Notes under the pieces: generated by a model
Databases searched by the model: none
The model's input: only the letters and a program-made list of their open reading frames with translations
Told to the model about the DNA's origin: nothing
Made by a program: the position numbers and the translations under genes
Shown: positions 1 through 6,915 of the stretch, in pieces
Layout of the letters: each line of letters starts with the position of its first letter
Numbering within the stretch: position 1 is the first letter of the stretch
DNA from: CAZNFR01 sp964572225
GTDB lineage: Bacteria > Bacteroidota > Bacteroidia > Bacteroidales > GCA-2748055
Direction of reading: 5' to 3'
Assembly: GCA_964572225.1 (NCBI GenBank)
Contig: CAZNFR010000068.1
Location: 1-19,117 of the forward strand
DNA length: 19,117 bases

Positions 1-65
1 GGGGTTTAGGGGTTTAGGGGTTTAGGGGTTTAGGGGTTTAGGGGTTTAGGAGTTTAGGGGTTTAG
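1..65. repeat. Tandem octamer array, GGGGTTTA x8
   Basis: Eight head-to-tail copies of GGGGTTTA run from position 1 to 64. Copy seven (49-56) has one change, GGAGTTTA, and a trailing G follows. The array starts at the window edge, so its true length is unknown. With seven intact G4 runs separated by 4-nt loops, the plus strand is an obvious G-quadruplex candidate. It lies downstream of the phytase stop codon and contains no gene. The unit resembles a eukaryotic telomere repeat, but everything next to it is bacterial. Confidence 0.95.
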
Positions 66-70
66 TCTAT

Positions 71-98
71 CCCCAAATCCCCATATCCCCAAATCCCC
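71..98. repeat. C4N4 octamer array facing the G4T3A array
   Basis: Four C4 runs start at 71, 79, 87 and 95, exactly 8 nt apart, with spacers AAAT, ATAT and AAAT. The period matches the GGGGTTTA array to the left, but the strand of the G-runs is reversed. On the minus strand this gives four G4 runs with 4-nt loops beginning 8 nt past the phytase stop codon (106-108), so the phytase mRNA 3' end could form an RNA G-quadruplex. It could instead pair with the CCCCTAAA units that follow in the same transcript: 4+4 GC pairs around a loosely matched AT centre. Either structure could act as a 3' stabiliser or terminator; no U-tract is present. Confidence 0.85.
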
Positions 99-105
99 TT
101 TCCTC

Positions 106-1248
106 CTACCTATACGGAACATAGCGCGTGTAAATAGTCATCTGAGGATCAATGAGATAGGCTACTTCACGGGTATCCACGAGTTTGAAATTCTGACTGG
201 ACAGTTGGTCTCCTTCGAAGTTAAAGCCGTCCTGTACGATGAAGAAGCCAGCGGGAAAGTCATCATTAAATCCGTAATGGGTAATATCGATCCCGTCGGT
301 TTCTTCAGCTCCGTCAATCTCTCCGTCTTCAATGGAGAAGCTGGTTAAGTACTCATTAGTACCGTTCCGTTCAAAAACTGCGTAGCTGTTGTTTCCCTGA
401 CTTGAAACCAGCAGGTAGCCTTTTCCTTCGGGAAGGTAAAGTAGGGCGAGTCCTTCCACATCGTATTCAATGGCGGGATTGTCTTCACTGCTCATGGGGA
501 TGAACACTTTTTCATCTCCCTGATCCGGATTTGCCCGGAATTTCCAGACTCCACGACCCTCTTCGCCTACGTAAAGAGTGCCGGTTTCATCATCGGCAAC
601 CATTCCTTCGGGCTGACTGTCAACGTTGAGGGTGCGCACCAGCTCGGCATCAATCTTATCGTTCATACCGGCAAAAAGGGACCATTGTTCAATCTGTCCG
701 TTCTTACCGTTGACAAAAGCATAGTAAGTATCTTCAGTTTTATCATGATAAAGGCAAAATCCATAGACTTCATCCACGCCCGAGATTATTTCCCTTGCAT
801 GAACAGGGATCAATTCCTGGTTCTCTCCATCAATCACATGGAGACAAAAGCTGTTGGTGGTGCGGTTACTGGCTCCGGCAAAGTCCACTTTTTTACCATT
901 CAGGTCGAAGCCGTATCGTACATCCACATTATTTACCAGTCCTTCAGGGATAAAAAACACTTCCTCTCCTTTCAGGTTATAGAGGTTTAATCCTGCCTTT
1001 TTATTGGTACCCACGATAAGACTTTTGGATGGATTGGTAAAATTGATCCAGATGGCGGGATCATCTGCCGCATCTTCGTCGGTATCGGCAGAAACCGCAT
1101 CGGTTTCGTATCTTGCCGTTAGTACTGAAACCTCTTTGGTCCCGGTTGTTTCCTCGGTTTCATCATTTTTAACACAGTGAAGCAGGATGGCGGTTAAGAA
1201 AAAACTTATTGCGCCAACCAGGAATACAGATCTTTTTCTATTCATCAT
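106..1248 (-). CDS. Beta-propeller phytase (3-phytase), predicted lipoprotein
   Basis: Hydrolyses phosphate from phytate (inositol hexakisphosphate), typically as the calcium salt, outside the cytoplasm. The 380-residue product has the family's length. It carries both signature motifs of beta-propeller phytases: DEDAADDPAIWIN at about 57-69 and NNVDVRY at 106-112. Further blade motifs include SQPEGMVADDETGTLYVGEE and DVEGLALLY. The N-terminus (KRK, then a hydrophobic stretch to LLHC, Cys25) looks like a lipoprotein signal; His before the Cys is unusual, so the anchor is less certain than the export. The start ATGATG follows the receptor's TAA with no gap, so translation is probably coupled to the receptor, making the pair one transcriptional unit. 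Either Met may be the start. It is followed by the octamer arrays rather than an ordinary terminator. Family assignment is firm; substrate is by homology. Confidence 0.93.
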   Translation of the reverse strand: MMNRKRSVFLVGAISFFLTAILLHCVKNDETEETTGTKEVSVLTARYETDAVSADTDEDAADDPAIWINFTNPSKSLIVGTNKKAGLNLYNLKGEEVFFIPEGLVNNVDVRYGFDLNGKKVDFAGASNRTTNSFCLHVIDGENQELIPVHAREIISGVDEVYGFCLYHDKTEDTYYAFVNGKNGQIEQWSLFAGMNDKIDAELVRTLNVDSQPEGMVADDETGTLYVGEEGRGVWKFRANPDQGDEKVFIPMSSEDNPAIEYDVEGLALLYLPEGKGYLLVSSQGNNSYAVFERNGTNEYLTSFSIEDGEIDGAEETDGIDITHYGFNDDFPAGFFIVQDGFNFEGDQLSSQNFKLVDTREVAYLIDPQMTIYTRYVPYR

Positions 1249-4149
1249 TTAGAATTTAAGTTTTACACCCAATCTTCCCCACCAGGAGTAGTATTCCTGT
1301 TGAAGAACGCGATCAGGAGTTCCAAGGTAATATTTCAGAGGTGCGTTAGTAAGATTTATGACATCAACGAATACATTCAGGTAATCGTTAATCTGGTAAT
1401 TGCTTGTAAAATCGAGATGCCAGGCTTTATCGTAATACTCATCCAGGTCTTTATCCACTCCGAGGCTGTAGAGAAAATCATCGTGATAGTTTGCCGTGAT
1501 CTTCGCGTAGAAACGCTTGGAGTCATAATAAACTGCCAGGTTACTGGTGTGCTTGGCCTGACCGGGCAGGGTGATCTTTTCCTCTTTGTCGCCCGAATTG
1601 AATAAGCCGGTATTATCTTCTCCGAAAATGATCACCTGGGTCACTTCGTTGGCCGGGAATCTTTCGTTGATAAAGGCATCGGAGTAGGTGTAGGTATAAT
1701 TCAGAAAAAGTCCGAAATCCCTTAGAAAGCCTGGTAAGAATGATAGCTTGAACTGCCCCATAAGCTCAGCACCATATACGTAGGCCCTTTTTCCGTTGAA
1801 TGCCTGTTCAATCTCATTTCGTGAGAAGTTTCCTATACTGGGATTCCCTTCAAAGGCAAACCTTTTATAGTAGAAAACAAAGTCGTTAATACGTTTGAAG
1901 AATAAGCCCCCGGAGAGGATTCCGCCATCGGGAAGGTATCGTTCCCCCAGGAGGTCCAGATTGAGGGCCCTCGGAAATTGCAGATCCGGATTTCCAAATT
2001 TAACCTCATCCCTGTCCTGGGCGCGATAGGGAAGCACATCCTCAAAATTGGGCCTTGAATAGGTGTAGGTCATCGCTGCCCTTATGTTGGTATTGTTTCC
2101 GATTCGGTAACGGGTCTGGAACTGAGGCAGAATGAATTCATGGGACCGCCGGTCTGACAGGGTATCCAGATCAACGAACCTTCCTGCATCATTGGTTATT
2201 ATCCTGAATCCGCGATAATTAATATCGGTACGTTCGTATCGGAGTCCGCCGAGGATCATCAGGTTTCCTATATTGTGTTCAAACATTCCATAGACACTGT
2301 AGATATCCTCAAAGGCGGTATAGTCTTCCGCATACTCTCTGAACTTGGTGTCGGTCCGGTCCAGAATAAAGAACTGCTGGTAATAGTCGTAGAAATCCAC
2401 CATTTTTTGTGCCGAAGGGATATAATCTATGGTATAGCCCTGATTTAACAGATTGGTTTCGGAAAAGCCGTCGGTAAAATCGGTGTAAATCATTTCGGGA
2501 CCTTCGCCGGGGTAGGTCCGTGAGGTGGTAAAATAAGCGCTGAACATTTGGGCTCCTATGTCCCGGGTTTTCACCTTGGAGCGGATCTTTGCCCCGGTTT
2601 TGAAATATCCTTCCTGATTGTTGGATATTCTGTAAGGAAAGGTCAGATTTATTCTTCCGGTAGTATTTTTATCCTCAATAAGGCTGTTCATAATCAGGAG
2701 CTCTTCGAACTCGTATCCCTCATAATTAAAAGCGTTGATACTGTCCTGAGCCCTGGGGAGGATTAGCCGGGGCCAGTTGGGATCGCTGAGGTCAAAATTC
2801 ATAAAGATGGCTTGTCCGGGATTATCGAAAAGGACCTCATAATGGTAGGGTCTCTCTTCTATGGCGAGGGAATATGCCACCTCATAGTCTATTTTTACCG
2901 GACCCGCAGTATGCTCTCCCCCGAGGTTTACCGTACTGATCTCCTGGATCTTTCGCCGGTCTCTGACATCACGGTCAATTCCCCCATAGAGATAGGATTT
3001 TTCTGATAGCGCATCGTCCAGATCATATACCACTCTTCTTCTTAGTTCATCATCGGTAAAGTTATTGTACATTCCGCGAATATAGATGACGGAATTATCA
3101 TTGAAGTTATAATCCAGTGTAGCACTGAGTCCGGTTCTGGCGCGCCTAATGGTATAATGTCTTAATTGTATTTCCCTGTATTGAACATGGTAGTTGTTGA
3201 TCCCTTCTTCGGTACTTCCGAAAAAAGGTCCCTTTTCATATTTGAATTCCATATTGTCGGAACCCTGGTTATTTACGAACTGGCTGGCGTTCATATTGAA
3301 GCCAATTTTATTGTAGCGTTGACCGTACGAAAACTGCATCTGGTAGTTTCCGGTTTGTCTCAGGTTGTTATATCCTCCGGCTGCCGTGGCCCGGATATCA
3401 GGTTTTTCACTTTTTCCTGTTTTGGTAATCACATTAACGGTACCCCCGATTCCATCGGCATCCATATCGGGTGTAAGTACCTTGGTAACTTCGATGAAGT
3501 CGATCTGATCGGCCGAGATCACATCCAGTCCGACATACCTCACATCTCCCTCGGGTGAGGGAATCTGTTCGCCGTTAACGTTGAAATTGGTAAGTTCGGG
3601 TGGGGTTCCCCTGAGTTGAACGAATCTTCCTTCGCCCTGGTCGCGTTGCAGTGTGATTCCGGGTATGCGCTGCAATACCTCTGCAGCATTGAGATCCGGA
3701 AATTGCTCTATTTGTTCGGATGAAATCACATTTTTTATGTTTACCGCCACTTTCTGTTCCAGCATGGCTTTAACCTGCCCTTCGGCCTGCCGGGTTACCT
3801 GAACTTCCTCCAGATCGGTTGAAGCTGGTTTCATTCTGATTTTCAGATCCATTACCCGGTCGGAGCCATAATCCACGTTTAGTTGAAGATCTTCGTAACT
3901 AATAAAGCTAACATTGATCACAAACCGATCCGTGGGTATATTCTCGATCCTGAATTCCCCTTTCAGATCGGTAACCACACCTATACTGGTATTCTCAATC
4001 ATCACCGCAGCACCCGGAAGGGGCTGTCCGTCATTGGCATCCAAAACAACACCGGTGAGCACCCTGCCTCTCTGGGCTGAAAGAGGGATAGCAGCAAAGA
4101 GAAAGAAGGAAGCCAACAACAGGAATACGAACAATTTTTTTGACATCAT
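1249..4149 (-). CDS. TonB-dependent outer-membrane receptor, phytase-linked
   Basis: Outer-membrane beta-barrel transporter energised by TonB, 966 residues. Signal peptide at 1-26 (ends PLSAQ). A carboxypeptidase-D-regulatory-like domain spans about 30-108 (GVVLDANDGQPLPGAAV, then TDLKGEFRI). A TonB-box-like DLEEVQVT lies near 112-120. The plug domain spans about 125-245 (EVLQRIPGITLQRD, VQLRGTPPELTNFNVNG, DADGIGGTVNVITK). The barrel fills the rest and ends in the aromatic residue of VKLKF, as usual for barrel proteins. There is no SusD-type partner, which argues against a polysaccharide utilisation locus. Because the phytase start touches its stop, I infer import of phytate, inositol phosphates or a linked metal; the sequence alone does not give the ligand. 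Two in-frame ATGs (4149, 4146) are possible starts. An intrinsic terminator ends about 20 nt upstream. Confidence 0.92.
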   Translation of the reverse strand: MMSKKLFVFLLLASFFLFAAIPLSAQRGRVLTGVVLDANDGQPLPGAAVMIENTSIGVVTDLKGEFRIENIPTDRFVINVSFISYEDLQLNVDYGSDRVMDLKIRMKPASTDLEEVQVTRQAEGQVKAMLEQKVAVNIKNVISSEQIEQFPDLNAAEVLQRIPGITLQRDQGEGRFVQLRGTPPELTNFNVNGEQIPSPEGDVRYVGLDVISADQIDFIEVTKVLTPDMDADGIGGTVNVITKTGKSEKPDIRATAAGGYNNLRQTGNYQMQFSYGQRYNKIGFNMNASQFVNNQGSDNMEFKYEKGPFFGSTEEGINNYHVQYREIQLRHYTIRRARTGLSATLDYNFNDNSVIYIRGMYNNFTDDELRRRVVYDLDDALSEKSYLYGGIDRDVRDRRKIQEISTVNLGGEHTAGPVKIDYEVAYSLAIEERPYHYEVLFDNPGQAIFMNFDLSDPNWPRLILPRAQDSINAFNYEGYEFEELLIMNSLIEDKNTTGRINLTFPYRISNNQEGYFKTGAKIRSKVKTRDIGAQMFSAYFTTSRTYPGEGPEMIYTDFTDGFSETNLLNQGYTIDYIPSAQKMVDFYDYYQQFFILDRTDTKFREYAEDYTAFEDIYSVYGMFEHNIGNLMILGGLRYERTDINYRGFRIITNDAGRFVDLDTLSDRRSHEFILPQFQTRYRIGNNTNIRAAMTYTYSRPNFEDVLPYRAQDRDEVKFGNPDLQFPRALNLDLLGERYLPDGGILSGGLFFKRINDFVFYYKRFAFEGNPSIGNFSRNEIEQAFNGKRAYVYGAELMGQFKLSFLPGFLRDFGLFLNYTYTYSDAFINERFPANEVTQVIIFGEDNTGLFNSGDKEEKITLPGQAKHTSNLAVYYDSKRFYAKITANYHDDFLYSLGVDKDLDEYYDKAWHLDFTSNYQINDYLNVFVDVINLTNAPLKYYLGTPDRVLQQEYYSWWGRLGVKLKF

Positions 4150-4169
4150 GATCCTTAGAATGGCGGATT

Positions 4170-4210
4170 AAAAAAAGATCTGCCTGCCGGAATTGGATCA
4201 GACAGGCAGA
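4170..4210 (-). terminator. Intrinsic terminator between secreted protein and receptor
   Basis: Read on the minus strand, a perfect 8-bp stem (TCTGCCTG at 4210-4203 with CAGGCAGA at 4186-4179) and a 16-nt loop are followed by TC and seven Ts (4176-4170). It lies 15 nt past the stop codon of the secreted-protein gene and ends 20 nt before the receptor start. It should reduce or stop read-through into the receptor-phytase pair unless bypassed. I found no convincing promoter between the hairpin and the receptor start. Confidence 0.85.
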
Positions 4211-4225
4211 CCAAAGTATGCTCAA

Positions 4226-5908
4226 TTATTTAACAATCAGTTTCTGTGTCAGGCTGACGTTACCTCTGATGGCATTCACGAAATAAACACCTTCGTTAAG
4301 GTCACTCACATTCAGCTGGATTGCAGATTCATACGTTTCGAAGGATCTTACTTTCTGACCGGTAATATTATAAATACTGATCTGTGTGAAAGCTTCCTCA
4401 TTGAATCTGACATTTACAAGTCCGTTGCCGGCAGGATTCGGATATACCGAAAATCCATATTCAGCGGCATCCGCTTTGTCTACAGAAGTAGAAAGGCTGA
4501 AATACACCCATAATCTTGGAACTCTTTCAGGGTGATTTCTACCGTCGCCGGGATTACCTTCGGGATCCACATCTTCCGGATCGGAAATATTCTCGAATGC
4601 TTCAAATTCACGGGCATTTTCCGCGTCGCTGGGTCCCTGGTCCTGTCCTTGCATTACAATGGACAGTGCATTTCCGGGAGTCCATCCGGGACGATCCACA
4701 ATTTCCTGAATAATGGGAGCGATATCCATGGTCTTGTAGGGCTGCCAGATGATCCATTCGGTATCCACAGTCCAGGTTAGCTGACTTGCAGTGGGAGTAC
4801 GGTCTGTGATAAGGTCTGTTTCGTTAAAGGTTTCGGCATTATCGGTAGCCTCACCCCATAGAATAATTTCTGCAACATCTTCGGTAGATTTGCCTTCGTG
4901 TGACCAAACCTGTACGAAAGCGGAATCTATCTTCGCACCCTGGGGAATATTAATATCCCTGAATCTTAAACCAACCGTCAGAATATTCTGATCTTCGGGA
5001 GCCCCTTCCCAACCTGCATCCAGATCATCGTCATAAGGAGTATCGATCTCGTCATTTTCCTGCTCGCAATCATCCGAAGAAAGCTGAAGGGTAACAATGG
5101 TATTGTCGTCGAGGGTGTCGGTTACCGTTCCTCCGGTGGTTTGGATTGGCATGGAAACCAGGTACTGAGGTGCAGAATAATAAATAATGAGTCTGGGAAC
5201 CCGTTCGGGATGGTTCTTTCCATCACCGGGATTGCCTTCCGGATCCACGTCTTCCGGGTCGGAAATATTCTCGAATGCTTCAAATTCGCGTGCATTCTCC
5301 ACATCGCTTGGTCCCTGGTCCTCTCCCTGGAGTACAAGAGCGATTGCATTACCGGCTTCCCAACCCGAACGATTCACAACCTCCTGGATTACCGGGGCAA
5401 TGTCGATGGTTTTGTAGGGCTGCCAGATCACCCATTCTTCAGCTACTGTCCACTTAATTTTTGCAGAGGTGGCTGTGCGATCGGTAATAAGGTCCGTTTC
5501 ATTGAAAGTTTCTGCATGGTCTGTGGCCTCGGCCCAGATGGTGATTTCGGCAACATCTTCGACCGATTTCCCCTCGTGTGACCAAACCATGATGAAAGCT
5601 GAATCGATGGTAGCACCCTGAGGAATCAGAATATCTCTGAATCTCAGACCTGTGGTAAGAATATTCTGATCTTCGGGAGCACCTTCCCAACCTGCATCCA
5701 GATCATCATCATAAGGGGTGTCAATCTCGTCATTTTCCTGCTCACAATCATCAGAGGAAAGGAGCAAGGTAACAATGGTATTGTCGTCAAGAGTATCGGT
5801 AACAGAACCGCCGGTTCCCTGAATCGGGACTTCGAGTTTTACGTTCTGAGCTTGCGCAACCAGGGCAAAAAGGCTCAATGCAAAAAAAGAAAGTAAGAGT
5901 TTTCTCAT
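4226..5908 (-). CDS. T9SS-exported protein with two DNRLRE-like domains
   Basis: Secreted 560-residue protein of unknown exact role. Signal peptide at 1-21 (ALVAQAQ). Two copies of one about 226-residue domain follow (about 27-252 and 253-475). They resemble DNRLRE-type beta-sandwich modules: LRFRDI-IPQGA-IDSAF, then an ITDRT segment, then W--YKT-DIAP-IQE. A T9SS type A sorting domain lies at about 487-560 (YPNPAGNG, ISIYNITGQKVRSF, NEGVYFVNA, ending LIVK), so export across the outer membrane and anchoring to the surface are expected. The copies differ at about 41 of 220 aligned positions by eye. Each has two acidic stretches (DDCEQENDEIDTPYDDD and ISDPEDVDPEGNPGDG), suggesting calcium binding; this is inference. 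Its place upstream of receptor and phytase suggests a role in capturing mineral phytate or holding the enzyme at the surface. No catalytic motif was recognised. Confidence 0.85.
   Translation of the reverse strand: MRKLLLSFFALSLFALVAQAQNVKLEVPIQGTGGSVTDTLDDNTIVTLLLSSDDCEQENDEIDTPYDDDLDAGWEGAPEDQNILTTGLRFRDILIPQGATIDSAFIMVWSHEGKSVEDVAEITIWAEATDHAETFNETDLITDRTATSAKIKWTVAEEWVIWQPYKTIDIAPVIQEVVNRSGWEAGNAIALVLQGEDQGPSDVENAREFEAFENISDPEDVDPEGNPGDGKNHPERVPRLIIYYSAPQYLVSMPIQTTGGTVTDTLDDNTIVTLQLSSDDCEQENDEIDTPYDDDLDAGWEGAPEDQNILTVGLRFRDINIPQGAKIDSAFVQVWSHEGKSTEDVAEIILWGEATDNAETFNETDLITDRTPTASQLTWTVDTEWIIWQPYKTMDIAPIIQEIVDRPGWTPGNALSIVMQGQDQGPSDAENAREFEAFENISDPEDVDPEGNPGDGRNHPERVPRLWVYFSLSTSVDKADAAEYGFSVYPNPAGNGLVNVRFNEEAFTQISIYNITGQKVRSFETYESAIQLNVSDLNEGVYFVNAIRGNVSLTQKLIVK
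4484..5830 (-). repeat. Intragenic tandem duplication, 678-bp unit, two copies
   Basis: The secreted-protein gene contains two copies of a 678-bp unit, at about 5153-5830 and 4484-5152. The same block GGAAATATTCTCGAATGC appears at 4583 and again at 5261, which fixes the offset at 678 bp (226 codons). Protein identity is about 80 percent. It is highest over the two acidic stretches and the segment leading to NHPERVPRL, and lowest in the middle beta-strands. The unit could recombine to give one- or three-copy alleles. Confidence 0.9.
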
Positions 5909-6062
5909 AACAAATAGTATTGATTAATTAAACAAAGAATTCCTGACTTCAGCAATTTCCATTACACACTTACAATCTATAGTAAAAACCGGTCCTGGAA
6001 ATCCGTTTCAATATTAAGGCAGTTTTCCCGCCGGCACAATAGAGAGAATAACCCAGAGAAGA

Positions 6063-6079
6063 ATAGTACAAAATACTAT
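6063..6079. promoter_or_regulatory. Short perfect dyad, possible operator
   Basis: ATAGTA, a 5-nt CAAAA spacer and TACTAT form a perfect 6-5-6 inverted repeat in the divergent intergenic region, 155 nt upstream of the secreted-protein start and 195 nt upstream of the response regulator. It has the size of a small dimeric-regulator site, but its AT-rich composition makes a chance match quite possible. Confidence 0.3.
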
Positions 6080-6240
6080 GTCATGTTAACCCATGTATAA
6101 ACCTAACTATCAATTATATACAAAATTCGTTTTCAGACCCGGAAAGGGAAAACCCGGATTTATGTATGAAAACTTAATGGAAAATTATAATTTCCGAAGA
6201 GTTTGTCCGCTGCTTAACATTATCTTAAAAAATTCTTTAC

Positions 6241-6269
6241 TTTGGCATTGCATCCCTGCTTTATCTTCG
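6241..6269 (+). promoter_or_regulatory. Bacteroidota-type promoter for the two-component operon
   Basis: TTTG (6241-6244), a 17-nt spacer and TATCTTCG (6262-6269) fit the primary-sigma -33/-7 pattern TTTG / TAnnTTTG with one mismatch. The -7 box ends only 4 nt before the response-regulator ATG at 6274, so transcription would begin at or within a few bases of the start codon, giving a leaderless or almost leaderless mRNA. Confidence 0.5.
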
Positions 6270-6273
6270 CAAC

Positions 6274-6915
6274 ATGAAGAATATCATTATTGCTGATGAT
6301 CACGCGGTTGTAAGGACCGGACTACAGTTGATCCTGGAAGATACGGATCAACTATCCATTACGGAGGAGTGTTCTTCGGGCGACGAGCTCTTGTACAGGC
6401 TCTCGCAAAGCCACAGCAGTTTTGATATGGTGATCCTGGATATCCACATGCCCGGGAAGGACAGCATGGAAGTACTAAAGATAATCAGGTCAACCTACAA
6501 GGAACTGCCGGTAGTAATCTTTACCATGAACAACGAGGACAGTTTCATGATCAAAATGTTCCAGAACGGAGCCTCTGCATTTATCAGCAAGGATCTGCCA
6601 CCGGAGATCATTTTAGATATATTGCTGAAAGTATCTGAAAAAAAAAGATATCTGACCAATGATCAGGCCAAAAAAATTGCGGATCTGACGATTGATGGGG
6701 AGGAGACCGTTCCCGGACCGGAAAAATTGTCTCCCCGCGAATACCAGTTACTGCGTGAAATAGCTTCGGGAGCCAGTTATGATGAAATTGCCAGGCGGCT
6801 AAATCTGAGTAAAAATACAATATCGAACCACCGGATGCGGATCCTGAGGAAACTGAATCTGAAGAATAATTCTGATCTCACCCGGTTTGCTTATAAAATG
6901 GGAATTCTGCAATGA
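6274..6915 (+). CDS. NarL/LuxR-type response regulator
   Basis: Cytoplasmic DNA-binding response regulator of 213 residues. The receiver domain (about 1-120) has the acidic pair D8-D9, phospho-acceptor D56 in VILDIHMPG, T84 and K106. A LuxR-type helix-turn-helix follows at about 150-205 (LSPREYQLLREIASGASYDEIARRL, then KNTISNHRMRILRKLNL). Its last codons overlap the start of the sensor kinase by 4 nt (ATGA, 6912-6915), so the pair is very probably cognate and translationally coupled. The order is regulator first. A promoter lies directly before the start. Likely targets are its own operon, including the two lipoprotein genes downstream, though no binding-site repeats were recognised. Confidence 0.93.
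   Translation: MKNIIIADDHAVVRTGLQLILEDTDQLSITEECSSGDELLYRLSQSHSSFDMVILDIHMPGKDSMEVLKIIRSTYKELPVVIFTMNNEDSFMIKMFQNGASAFISKDLPPEIILDILLKVSEKKRYLTNDQAKKIADLTIDGEETVPGPEKLSPREYQLLREIASGASYDEIARRLNLSKNTISNHRMRILRKLNLKNNSDLTRFAYKMGILQ

Larger units (their letters stand above)
5909..6273. other. Divergent intergenic region of 365 nt
   Basis: Separates the minus-strand phytate block from the plus-strand two-component operon. AT-rich. It holds a small perfect dyad (6063-6079) and a promoter close to the response-regulator start (6241-6269). I found no good TAnnTTTG box for the secreted-protein gene in it. A 67-codon plus-strand reading frame crosses the end of the region and runs into the response-regulator gene in another frame; it has no recognisable features and is not called. 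Confidence 0.7.

Noticed and set aside
1..65. True telomere or eukaryotic sequence
   Set aside because: The unit resembles telomere repeats, but it joins directly to bacterial genes of Bacteroidota type and reverses strand after 65 nt; a linear chromosome end is not supported.
4211..4240. Promoter for the receptor (TTG, 15 nt, TACTTTGG on the minus strand)
   Set aside because: Spacing is too short, the -7 box is imperfect, and the terminator lies downstream of it.
5141..5581. 146-codon plus-strand reading frame inside the secreted-protein gene
   Set aside because: It is the mirror of a strongly supported minus-strand domain and a matching frame occurs in the second repeat copy; no signal peptide or recognisable motif.
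6093..6296. 67-codon plus-strand frame before the response regulator
   Set aside because: Runs into the response-regulator gene in another frame and covers its promoter; no motif.
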